From Zonotrichia leucophrys gambelii (Eukaryota > Chordata > Aves > Passeriformes > Passerellidae), in contig NC_088172.1 of assembly GCF_028769735.1 (NCBI RefSeq), positions 69,774,631 to 69,838,630 of the forward strand: 64,000 bases of DNA. The letters are read 5' to 3'. This document shows positions 37,297 to 47,900 of the stretch, piece by piece. How positions within the stretch are numbered: the first letter of the stretch is position 1; every line of letters begins with the position of its first letter. Under the pieces are notes generated by a model. It saw only the letters and a program-made list of their open reading frames with translations. It had not been told where the DNA came from and did no database searches. The position numbers were made by a program, and so were the translations under genes.

Positions 37297-39376
37297 GCCT
37301 GCAGTTGAAATATGTGCACAGAATGGAAACAAGGGGCTCTACCAGTGACAGAACCTTTAGACTGGGTTTGTTTAATCTCTCAAAATAATCTCATATAGAA
37401 GCCAGCATTTTATTTTGATAATAATTACAGTCTTGATTTTTAAAATTCAATTAGTAATGTTTTCATAAGGAAAAAAAAAAACAAACAAAACATCCAAAAC
37501 GCATTTTGTGTTCCTTAGTTCCCAGCACCTTATCATTGCTGCATTCATAGTTCAAGTATAACAGAATATGTAAACAGTTTATTGCAGTAACATTGCACTC
37601 AACTGAGGAAGAGAGGTGAAAGGAACTGGCCAAGGCTTCTGTTTAAAAGCTTCTTTAAACACTTGGGCACCTGCATTCTTAAACATGTGTTACAAGCAGC
37701 TTTGGTGGAAGCATAAAAGGTTTTGATCTCCTGAGCACAACCACTCCTACATTCAAGTTATATTTTTCCTTCAAGAGGCCTGAGGTTCCATATTCAAGTG
37801 GGCAGCTGCACATAAGGCAGCTTTCATCACTCAAAGTTCTTCCCCTAGAACAAGCTTAAGAAGCAGCTACTGCACATTGTAAACAGCTATTAATGGATAC
37901 TACAGCAGAGAGGGCACTCTAGTGTTCTCCAAGCTCAAAAATTCCAAATTAAGTTCCTACTTCTTCTATCATCTCATTCCATCAAAAAAGGTCAAAGTTA
38001 AAATATGCACCAAGTGTAGAGGGTTACTTCAACCTTCACCCTCACAAAGGACTTTCACCATCCCATTGTGCATTTTTGACTAGTAACAGCAAACACCCTC
38101 ACTACCAGTAGGTTCACCTTTCTCTTCAAGTGGGATGGAGTTATTTCAAGCTACTGAAAGCTCATTACAGCACAGATAATTGCCCAGCGGACTGAAGACA
38201 ATTTCAGCAGATATCTAGCTCTAACACACTGCTCCCAGGGCTTCTCTCCCTGTCCTGTTCTGCAGTAGACACCAGCCCAGAAGAACAGGCTCAAGTTCTG
38301 ATTCTAGGTAATACAGTCTGACTAAGAACACAAATTTGGCAGGTAAAGATAGTGCTAAACTTGATCACACTCCCCTGATTTCTATGCATTTCAGAAACTC
38401 AAGTTTCTTCCTTGAGTGAGAGTAACCTTCCATTATTGCAGCAGCACTCCTAACTTTCTCTGAAGAGGGTTAGCAAAGAAACTGCTTACTTTTAATCTTA
38501 TATCTAACCAATTGTCAGGGCTGTTAGGCAAAGATTAGTAAAAAATATAAAATTGCTTATTGCTACCCTGCCTCCAGAGCACTGGTCTCTTTCCATCTCC
38601 AAGACAGCACTAGCTACAAGATTTTTTAGTTGCTGGAAAGTCTTACTTTGGAGTGTTAAGGAACAGAAAGTGAGTTATGGGAAAGTGTAATTTTACCAAA
38701 TAGACGGACAAGCACTTGAATACTCAATAGGGGGCACACCACGGCAGCTGAGGCAGCGTCGGGAGCTGCGGCTGCTGCTTGCAGGGTTGCCAGGAGCCCC
38801 TGGAAGCGGCTCCGCCCATCTCCACGGCAGCCCTGGCCCTTGGCAGGAACTGCCTTCATCCTGCTCCATTCTTTACTAGCTGGGAATAAATCCCTCTGCT
38901 GCAACAATGTTACCTCTGGGTGCCGGTCCGGTTTCGCCCGCGGGTTTTCCTGCTGTGGGGAGGCTTTTAAGGACTGCAGGATTTCCTCCCAGAGTTATTT
39001 TGCAGGAAGTAACTTCACCTAAGACAGCCTATGGGTAACATGGCAAAGGCAGGGTCAGAAAACGGCCATATTAAAACGCAGGAGGAGATTGTACGTATCC
39101 AGTTCAGCAAGCATTCAGCAGGGAAGTTTTACTCCCAACACGTTAGTCGCTGGGCTTGTGTGCAACTGTGCCTTAAAGTGGATTTGCCTTCAACAACAAC
39201 TCGGGAAATAAGGACAACAGAGGAGTGCAGCAAGATACAGGAAGGCAGAGTAGACACCATGAAAAAAAAAAATCAGGCACACATGGTTCAAAAATACATG
39301 GTTACATTTGCTAAAATTAACACCTAAAGAATAAAAAAGTAATCAATATTCCAGTTAAATTTCTATGGAAAACCAT
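37297..39376. other. Convergent 3' ends of EPHX1 and MAD2L1BP
   Basis: No coding sequence is seen here. EPHX1 (+) ends at 37296 and MAD2L1BP (-) ends at 39377, so this interval should hold both 3' UTRs. Minus-strand AATAAA signals (tttatt on plus) occur at 37408-37413 and 37578-37583 and could end MAD2L1BP after a UTR near 1.8-2 kb. No canonical plus-strand AATAAA is seen close after EPHX1; one lies at about 38885. A GC-rich patch at 38.73-39.06 kb shares text with the GTPBP2 5' region. Confidence 0.5.
38981..39064 (+). repeat. Dispersed repeat, copy A
   Basis: The block 'atttcctcccagagttattt...gtaacttcacctaagacagc...gggtaacatggcaaagg' matches 44391-44476 in GTPBP2 intron 2 over about 85 bp, with few substitutions and a small indel. 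The family is unknown. Confidence 0.7.
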
Positions 39377-40731
39377 TCATTCACTAAAGCCTTTGAGGGT
39401 CACTGGGGCTTGGAACCAGACATAGTCCTCCCAAGCAGGTGCTGTGTGCTGTGGAGGTAAGGCACTGACGTGGAGGTCTCCATCACAGGACAGCTTAACA
39501 GTCAGCTTCCTCCCTCGGCTCGGCACTTGGTAGTTGAGCCTGGGCCGGAACCACTCAACACCACAGTCACGGTGGCCCTGGACCAGGACAAGAGTGCCTG
39601 TCACAGGGAGAGCCTTAAGTTCACTGAAGACATCAGCAACAAACAGGCGGTGAAAGAGCTGGCGAACGCAGGGCGCGGTCTGGAGGCTCTCTTCAGCAGA
39701 GCCCTCACAGAACCCCTCCAAATTCAGCTCATAGAGCTCCTTGGGGTTCATGACGTTGCCTCCAAGTAGGAAAAGAACTCGAGGAACCAGCGTCAGACTA
39801 AACATGACTTCCAGGTGCTGGAATAATCCCTCCAGCTCCGTCAGCAACTGCTGGCACTTTCTGCTTGCCAAGCCCAGGGAACGTGGTTTCTCAATTCCAT
39901 CTCCACCCTCGAAAATAAAAATTCACATTAACACACTTAGTTATGAACATGTATTATACTCTGCAGAAAGCATGGCCCATCCCAGAGTGTCAAGGAACCA
40001 GCAGCTTGTGCTCATTTTGAGAGCTACAGGTACCCACATGGGGAAGACGCACATCTACTCCCCACATCAGGAGATGCAAGAGGAACACAAGAGCACAATC
40101 CATAGCTACTCAGTCAGAATCTGAATCTCGCTACTAATGAATTCCAATAGGAATTAGAAACCCCTTTTTCAAAGATCAGCCACCTCTCTGAAATCACTTA
40201 ACAGTACCTTTTTTGTTTGGTTGGTTTTTTTCCTCAGAGGTAACAAACAAAGCAGTAACACGCTTTGAACGGAAAGCAGGAAGCAATCAATTAAGAACAA
40301 TTTGTCGGCACCTTCAGCAGCCCGAACTTAAGGCTGCCTTTGCCTCGTTTTGAAAAGGTTACATTTAGGGATGCAACCCTAAATGCAATAAGCGCTTTAC
40401 TTTAAAGGCGCCAACACGTCGCCGTGCGAGTCCCCGAGCGAGAACAGGAGCTCGCAAGCAAACCTCAAACGCCACGGCTTCCCTAATCCCCGGCCCAGGG
40501 GCCGCCCCCGAGCACGGGTCGGACCCCGCGGCCGCCGCGCCTCACCTGGGCCGCCCGCCGGCAGAAGTAGGCCAGCTGCTCGTAGGGCAGCGGGAGCTGG
40601 TTCCGCTGGTGCAGGACGTGCTTCAGGAGCTCGCACGCGAAGCGGTAGCCGCTGCCCCGGCACACAGCTCCCGGGAAGGCCACGGCCACGGCGGGGCTGC
40701 CCAGCACCGCCCTGTCCCCCCGAGGCCCCAT
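39377..40731 (-). CDS. MAD2L1BP: MAD2L1-binding protein (p31comet)
   Basis: p31comet binds closed MAD2 and, with TRIP13, disassembles the mitotic checkpoint complex, silencing the spindle checkpoint. Two coding exons: 40731-40546 (62 codons, starts MGPRGDRAVLGS) and 39907-39377 (176 codons plus TGA), joined in phase 0, total 238 aa against 274 in human. Family signatures are FACELLKHVLHQRNQLPLPY at the end of exon 1, and SRKCQQLLTELE, LVPRVLFLLGG, FVADVFSELKA, GHRDCGVEWFRPRLNY and AWEDYVWFQAPVTLKGF in exon 2. The human acidic N-terminal extension is missing. The second acceptor reads ttttcgag, an unusual GAG rather than CAG or TAG. Divergent orientation to GTPBP2 matches the human arrangement. 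The product call is firm; the exact start is less so. Confidence 0.9.
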
Positions 40732-41681
40732 CCCGCTGCCGCCGCGATCCAGCCCCGCCAGCGCCGGGAGCGAGGAACCGCGGCACGCACACCCCTCCTA
40801 AACGGCCGCCGCGGTTTAAATGCCGCCGCCGCCGCGCAGCCTCACGGGAGCGGCGCACGGGCCGCGCTGCGCGGTGGGCGGGGTGGGAGGCGGGGTCTCT
40901 GCGTAGCCTCGCCCCTCCGCTTCCCCGCCCGCTCCCGTCCCGGGGCCGCCCGGCTGAGGCCGTGCCGGGAGCTCGGGCTGCTTCCTGCAGGGCTGTCCGG
41001 GGAGGGCCGCAGGAAGCGGCTCCGCTGTCCCCCGCCCCGCTCCCGGCAGCCCTGGCAGCTCCGCTGTCGTGCAGAGGAGCCGCCGCCGCGCTGCCGCGGG
41101 GAGGCGGAGGCGGGGAGCGTGCAGGGAGTGCCGTGTTTGGAAACATTGTGCCTAGCGCCCCATTGGGTGCCGCCTCCAGCATACGGGGAGTGGAGGGCGG
41201 GATGGCGAGAGGAGCCGCTCCGAGGCTGCCTTACCGCGGCCACCTGTGCGGAGCGCCACGGAGGGTGTCGGTTGTACACGAACAATGACCCAGAGTCGCT
41301 CTCCCCAGGGCATGCGGCGGGGAAAGGGAAGGCGCAGTGGCCGTGGAACTGGAGACTAGGAATTGAGGGGATGCGGCGCACAGCTAGAGGTTCTTTTGCT
41401 GTTCCGGCCGCCCCCCCGGTTGGATCTTAATGTGTGCTTTGGGATCGCTCTGCGTCGGGCAGCTGCCTCTGCGTAGTCATGAGGTACCTCCAATGCCAAA
41501 CAGCTTCGAAAGTGCCCCAGTTTCCCGAATCCAGAATGACTGATCCCTCGATGTCAATAACCAGGGAACCCGGGGCTGTGAGCTGCCAAAGGGATAAACC
41601 ACGGGCGTCCGCAGATCCCGGAGAGCGGTGGCATCCCGCGCGTTGTCGGTCGCGGCCGACAGGCGGCGCCCTCTCCCTTGG

Positions 41682-41700
41682 ACTCCAACTCCCATCAGCC
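41682..41700 (+). promoter_or_regulatory. ZNF143/SBS-like element (plus)
   Basis: ACTCCAACTCCCATCAGCC resembles the SBS/ZNF143 consensus ACTACAACTCCCAGCATGC, keeping the CAACTCCCA core with mismatches around it. It lies 232 bp before the GTPBP2 start codon. Confidence 0.4.
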
Positions 41701-41745
41701 CCCGCGGATGGAACCCGTACGGCAGCGAGCTGGCTGCGCCGCGGG

Positions 41746-41764
41746 GCACGCCGGGAGATGTAGT
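41746..41764 (-). promoter_or_regulatory. ZNF143/SBS element (minus)
   Basis: The reverse complement, ACTACATCTCCCGGCGTGC, is a close match to the SBS consensus (ACTACA, TCCC, TGC all kept). Such sites are typical of bidirectional CpG-island promoters and bind ZNF143. It lies 168 bp before the GTPBP2 ATG. Confidence 0.6.
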
Positions 41765-41931
41765 TTCGAGCGGAAGGCGCGCGGAGCGTTCTCGGCGTCG
41801 TAGGCGGGCGGGACTCGCTTTCCCGGGGCGCCGCGCGACGGTCGGTGACGCCGGGGCCGGAGCCGGGCCGGAGGGGCCGGGCGGGGAACGGAGCGGGCGC
41901 TGCAGGGGGCGGCGGGGCCGCGGTGTCCGCC

Positions 41932-44900
41932 ATGGACTCGCGGGTGTCAGAGCTGTTCGGGGGCTGCTGTCGACCGGCGGGCGGCGGGGCAAGCGCAGCC
42001 CTGCGCGGACGCGGGGGGGCCGCGCCTGGCGGCGGCGGCGGCTCGAAGACGAAGAAGAAGAACGGGCGGAGCCGCGGAGGGAAGGCCAACAACCCCCCGT
42101 ACCTGCCGCCCGAGGTGAGCTCCGGCGGCCGCCGCGTCCCGTCAGCCGCGGAGGGAGGGAGACCAGGCCCGGGGGCGGGGGGCGCTGCCGCTGAGGGGCG
42201 GGAGGGGCCGGAGCTCGGTGTCCCCGGAGCGGGTCGGTGCCACGACCGGACCCCGCAGGTTGGTGGCGGCTCTGGCTGGAGGTGCCGGCGGTGCTGGTGC
42301 GGGGCCGTGCCGGGGTCGGGCTGACAGCAGCCCTAGGAGTTGTCCTGCAGCCCCGGTGTGCCCGTCTGTCCCGGGCTCTCCTCCGGGCCGTGCCCGCGCC
42401 CCTGGTGCCAGCGAGGTCCCTGCGGGCTCCATCGGAGCCTGTCCGTGAGTCGTATCGCATTGCCTGGCGTCTGTCTGTGGGCGCTTTGCCGCCTGCCATC
42501 GAAATAGCTTCGAAAATAAAGCTTTGCTCGCCTCGTAGTTCCAAACATCCCGTTTGCATGCCTCCCTCCCCGAGAGACGATCTGGTGGGTCTGAGCCCCT
42601 TCCCAGCTGCCAGACGGGTTGCGGTGATTCCCTTCCCAGCTAATCTGACAGCTGGCTCCTTCCATAGGGCTGCAGGTGCCGTGGACAGAGGGTGAGGCAC
42701 CTGTCTCTTGCAGCAGGAAGAATGACATCGGTAGTACCGCGGATGTGTGCTCAGCTGGGGCAGTTGTCACCGCTCTCATAGAACTGTCACTGTGGGCAGA
42801 ATGACGTTGGCTCAGACTCAATTGCTTGGCCCCTGTCAGTGAACTTTCTGTAAAATATATGATAGCCTGTGCTGGGAGGGAGCTATTCCTCCACAAGGCA
42901 GGCCTGGGACTCTTGGGAAGATGTGAAAACAGCGCTTTGCTACTGTCAGATCTTCTCCACGGGCAGGACTGTGCCCTGCAGCCGCAGTTTCATTCTTGTT
43001 CCTTTCAGCTGGAGGCTGGAGAGTCCCCTGGGGTTTCAACTCAGCTTCCTGTTTCTGGCTACCCTGTGAAGTGTGTGCCCCAGCAAGTCGAGGCTTGTTG
43101 CTTTTCTAGTCTCAAGTGCCTTGGAGAAGACCCACTCCCTTATTTAGATGGCAGTGCAGTAGGTGAATGGGTTTTGCTTAGAACTGGAAAGCTGGTAGAT
43201 GGCAAGAGAGGAAAACCTGCTAAAAGTGCCTTTTTCTCACAGCACAGCTCTGCTGCCAGAGAACTGAGCTGACAGTTGAGAACTTCTGTTGGCCTTTTGC
43301 CACTGTAAGCACCGCTGTGGTTAAGAGCTGAGCTGGAAGGCAAGGAGAGGGCTGTTGCCTCTCCTGACATGCAAATAGGTATCCAGAGGAAAAGGAAGTG
43401 CTTACTGTTGCCAGCCCCATTTAGTCTGACAGAGTATGTGGCTGCCTGCGGGCTCCAGCCCTTTCTTAGTGGTCCTTATACTGAATCACTGGGAAGAATT
43501 ACTTAAATATTGTATGTCTAATTGTAAAATTAGACATTCTCTTTGATAAGCTGGAGCCTGTTTTGGTTGAATTGAGCTTGATGAGTACCCAGACCTTTCT
43601 GTTACAACCCCACCTGGCCTTCCCTGAGAAAGTACTTCTGAGCATATTGTGTACACACAGTCCCAACCAGGTCTGGTTCTCCAGAACTCTGGCCGGTGAC
43701 TAGCTGGCAGATGAGTCATTACCTCACTTCTTTATGTCTGTAGTCCTTCCTTGTACAGAGAAGATACATAAATATGTAGAAGGAAGTCAGTGAAAAACTG
43801 ATTGAGTGAGGGAGAGTATCATTGAGCAGGAGAGGAAGCAGAAGCTTTTGTTCACAGGCCCCTGTTTCTGTGCACATTCGATGGATGGAAGCTGCTGGAT
43901 AGGGTGGGAGTTGGATGCTGTGGGTGGCATTTTGTGGGTCATGGATGGGTGAGGGGGGGGACTTTAAATCATATGCTGGCCTGTACCTTTTTGAAACTGG
44001 AACTCTCTCTCTCTCTGTGACTGTTAGGCTGGCCCTATTCTTTACTGTCCAGAAAATAATTCCCCCCTGGATCGTATTACCTTTGTGCCCCACTCTAGTT
44101 TTGTCCTTTGGTGTTCATGATGTGGGATACAAACAAACAAACCATAAGGAAAGTTCTAGTTGAGTGTAGGAAATAATGGCAGAAGGCTGGGACCTAACAC
44201 AGTCTCTTTCTGCCACTTTCCCTCTCATTGAAATCTTCAGCACCAGTTTCAGAATATATGGGCAGCTGGTGCCTGTAGAAGTCTCTGTGGGCACAGCATC
44301 TAACTCTTCTGTCTTGTTTCATTCTCTGACCAGGCAGAAGATGGAAACATCGAGTACAAGGTGAGTCTTTTGTGGTTGCAGAAGGAGGTCTTCCTCCCAG
44401 AGGGTTATTTTGCAGTGAGTAACTTCACCAAAGACAGCCTGTGGGTAACATGGCCAAGGAAAGGACAGAAAAGTGGACACTGCAGTAAGGAACTACCATT
44501 CATCTTCTGTGTCTCTGTGCCAAGCACTACCCAGTCTGCTGAGCTGGAAAAGCTTGATCTCAGTACTGATTTTTAGGAATCTCTTCTAGTATGTGATGCC
44601 TACTGTATTTTTCTTGAGAGAGAGATGCAGATATCCCTGAAAATGATTTGCCACTTTCTTGTGGCTCTCTGGCATTTGCACTTATTGGTTCCTGGATCAC
44701 AGACTGGTCCCAGAGTGCTGTCTTTAACCCTGCAGCAGGCAAGGTACAGATCCCTTTGTCAGGATGAGGGAAAGTTTTTCTACCTTATATTTGTACCTTT
44801 GTGAATCCCATTTTCACTTGTCCCACGGCTTCTGTTCAGACACTGATACAGGCTGTGCTTTCTAGGGGTGGGTCAGAGTTGGGAACATTGCTTCACAGAA

Positions 44901-47900
44901 CTGGGCAATGGGATTGCCTCTGCATCCAGGCTGTGACTAGAACTGCCCCTCTGTTAAACAGCTGAAGCTGGTGAACCCCTCTCAGTACCGCTTTGAGCAC
45001 CTGGTGACGCAGATGAAGTGGCGGCTGCAGGAGGGCCGAGGGGAGGCCGTCTATCAGATCGGCGTGGAGGACAACGGGCTGCTGGTGGGCCTCTCGGAGG
45101 AGGAGATGCGCGCCTCGCTCAAGACGCTGCGCCGCATGGCAGAGAAGTACGTGCTCCCTTTGTCCGCAGGGCCACCAGCGGGACTGCCTGCAGTCTCCTG
45201 AGCAGCTGGCAGCTCCCTCCTACAAAGCCCTGTATGACTGACATTCCTTCAGTCCTGAGGCTCTGGAAGCATGAGGAAAGTTATAGGGCTTTTGTCTGGA
45301 AGCTTGAGGCTCCTTCCCTGCTACCCCCAGCCTTCATCCCCTTTGCTTTGTCAGCTGTTATCATAGAGGTGTGAGAACTGTCAAGGACAAATGTGTGATG
45401 CTGTTCACAGGGGGTCTCAGGCTGAGGGAAGAGACGAGGATTTGACTTTATGTTTCAGAAGGCTTGATTTATTATTTTATTATATATATTACATTAAAAC
45501 TATACTAAAAGAATAGAAGAAAAGATTTCATCAGAAGGCTAGCTAAGAATAGAATAAGACAAAATGATAACAAAAGCTTCTGTCTCAGACAGAGAGTCTG
45601 AGCTAGCTGACTGTGATTGGCCATTAATCAAAAACAACAAACATGGGCCAATCAAAAATCCACCTGTTGCATTCCACAGCAGCAGATAATCAATGCTGAC
45701 ATTTTGTTCTTGAAGCCTCTCAGCTTTTCAAGAGGAAAAATCCTAAAGAAAGGATTTTTCATAAAAGACGTCTGCGACACAAATGTGTCTCACTCCTTCC
45801 TTTTGTCTTTGTGGCAGGGTTGGGGCTGACATTACGGTGCTGCGGGAGAGGGAGGTCGATTACGACAGCGATGTTCCAAGGAAGATAACGGAGGTGCTTG
45901 TCCGAAAGGTGCCTGACAACCAGCAGGTAGGGACCTCTGGTTTTTTCTCCTGCTGGAGACCTAGAGGCTTTGTGTGAGCAGCTTCCTATTTGGGATGGGA
46001 GCCCAAACCCTGGAGGCACTTTGTCATAGCTTGGCCCATACCAGATGCTTTAAAGGGCTGCCAGAGGGAGGCTTGATGATAACGCTTCTTATCTCCAAGA
46101 CTGTGATTGAGGCAGATGTCAGTCCAGGAGACTGCCTGGATCAGAAATGAAAAATTATTTCGCTTCTATAGCAGTGGTTCTGAGGCAGACCTGTGTGCAA
46201 AAAAGGAAGAATTTAGAGGTCTGCTGCAACGAATAGCCTCTTTTGTGATATCAAAGCTTGATATGTCACATCTCAACTCTAGAGTGTGTCACGACTGCTG
46301 GCAGTGATTTGCTGGGAGCAGGAGCAGAATCTGAGCAAGATTAAACTGCACATTGTCCCTGATGAAGCTCTCTGAGCTGCATCTCCACTGCCCAGTAGTG
46401 CTTGTGCACTCAGCACAGCAGTGGTTAAGTGTAATGATTTCTTTGTTCTTTTTCCTGTAGTTCCTAGACCTTCGAGTAGCTGTGCTAGGGAATGTGGACT
46501 CAGGGAAGTCAACACTGTTGGGTGTCCTAACGCAAGGAGAGCTGGACAATGGGCGGGGCAGAGCACGCCTCAACCTCTTCCGGCATCTCCATGAAATCCA
46601 GTCAGGAAGAACATCGAGCATCAGCTTTGAGATCCTCGGCTTCAACAGCAAAGGAGAGGTAAGAGAGAGCGGGTTGCTGAACTCAGAAAGCTGGAGGAGA
46701 GCAGGATTAGCCTCCTGTTAGAACTGTGAGTGGGACAGGAAGGAAGAGAGGTGGCACATTTCTCTGTCCCTCAAGCTGAACCTGAGTGTTGGTTGTACGT
46801 TTGCAGCAGACACTGTTTCTTGCACCCGTGGTGGATGATCTCTACTTAGTAATTCTGACATCAAAGTGGATAGATAAGGGTTTTCTTTACGTGCCTGCTG
46901 GGGCTGCCTCTCTCACAAGCTCCTTATCCCTTAGGTGGTAAATTACAGCGACTCCCGGACAGCAGAAGAGATCTGTGAGAGTTCTTCCAAAATGATCACT
47001 TTCATTGACCTGGCTGGCCACCACAAGTATCTGAAAACAACCATCTTTGGCCTCACCAGCTACTGCCCAGATTTTGCCATGCTGGTGGTTAGTGCCAACA
47101 CTGGCATTGGTGAGTGTTGCCCTGCCTGCATGGATTGAGTGCAACCTGTGAAGAGGAATGGAGAATGGGGGGAATGGGTCCGTGTCAGCTGTGAATGGCT
47201 TTCAGAAAAGTTTATTCATTTGTAAGCTTCTACTGATACCTTGTAAGTCAGTGTCTATGAGTGCCTGGGAGGGGAGTAAATCTGGGATCCTCTTACTGGC
47301 TGTAGACCACATTAAACTGTACCCTGGACTGACAGGATTTGTTTAGGATTTGGGGCAGTGTTTCTCAGAAAAGATAACAGCTTTGAAATATTCTTAGGGG
47401 TGCTGGATCCCAAAGTCTTGTAAAAAGGCATCTGGAGTTCTCCCACATCTATCTCTGACATTCTTGTAACTGTTCTCAGGCAAATTTTGGTCAAAGAATG
47501 AAAACTGCTGCATCTTTCTGAAGCAGACAGATCAGTCACAAAATTTCTTGGTGGTTTTTATTTTTCTGGACTGATGTTTAGTTTTGTTTAAAAGAATAAG
47601 TGTGCTTTTTCAATGCATGATGAACTAAGCAGTTACAGTGGAATCTCTAGACTGGGCTCATGGGATAGCCAGGAGACACAGCTATCAGCATAAGTTCCAG
47701 TGGTGACTGCTGCTGCACCTACATCTCACTTGTCTCCTGCAGCGGGCACAACACGAGAGCACTTGGGCTTGGCCATGGCCCTCAAGGTCCCCTTCTTCAT
47801 TGTCATCAGCAAAGTCGACTTGTGTTCAAAAGCCACCGTGGAACGGACTGTGAAGCAGCTGGAACGAATCCTGAAGCAGCCAGGCTGCAACAAGCTCCCC

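Larger units (their letters stand above)
40430..42450. promoter_or_regulatory. Bidirectional CpG-island promoter MAD2L1BP/GTPBP2
   Basis: This is a two-kilobase GC- and CpG-rich island covering both first exons, with start codons at 40731 (minus) and 41932 (plus), 1.2 kb apart. There is no TATA box near either start. GC boxes (gggcgg types), an inverted CCAAT motif (attgg, about 41161) and two ZNF143-type elements lie in the interval. The long open frames on both strands here are products of GC richness, not genes. Confidence 0.75.

Noticed and set aside
40609..41430. 273-codon plus-strand frame in the MAD2L1BP/GTPBP2 promoter
   Set aside because: It overlaps the MAD2L1BP first exon on the other strand and consists of Ala/Arg/Gly-rich promoter translation.
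41477..42700. 407-codon minus-strand open frame antisense to GTPBP2 exon 1
   Set aside because: It is Arg/Pro-rich and lies wholly in the CpG island opposite a well-supported exon, with no recognisable domain.
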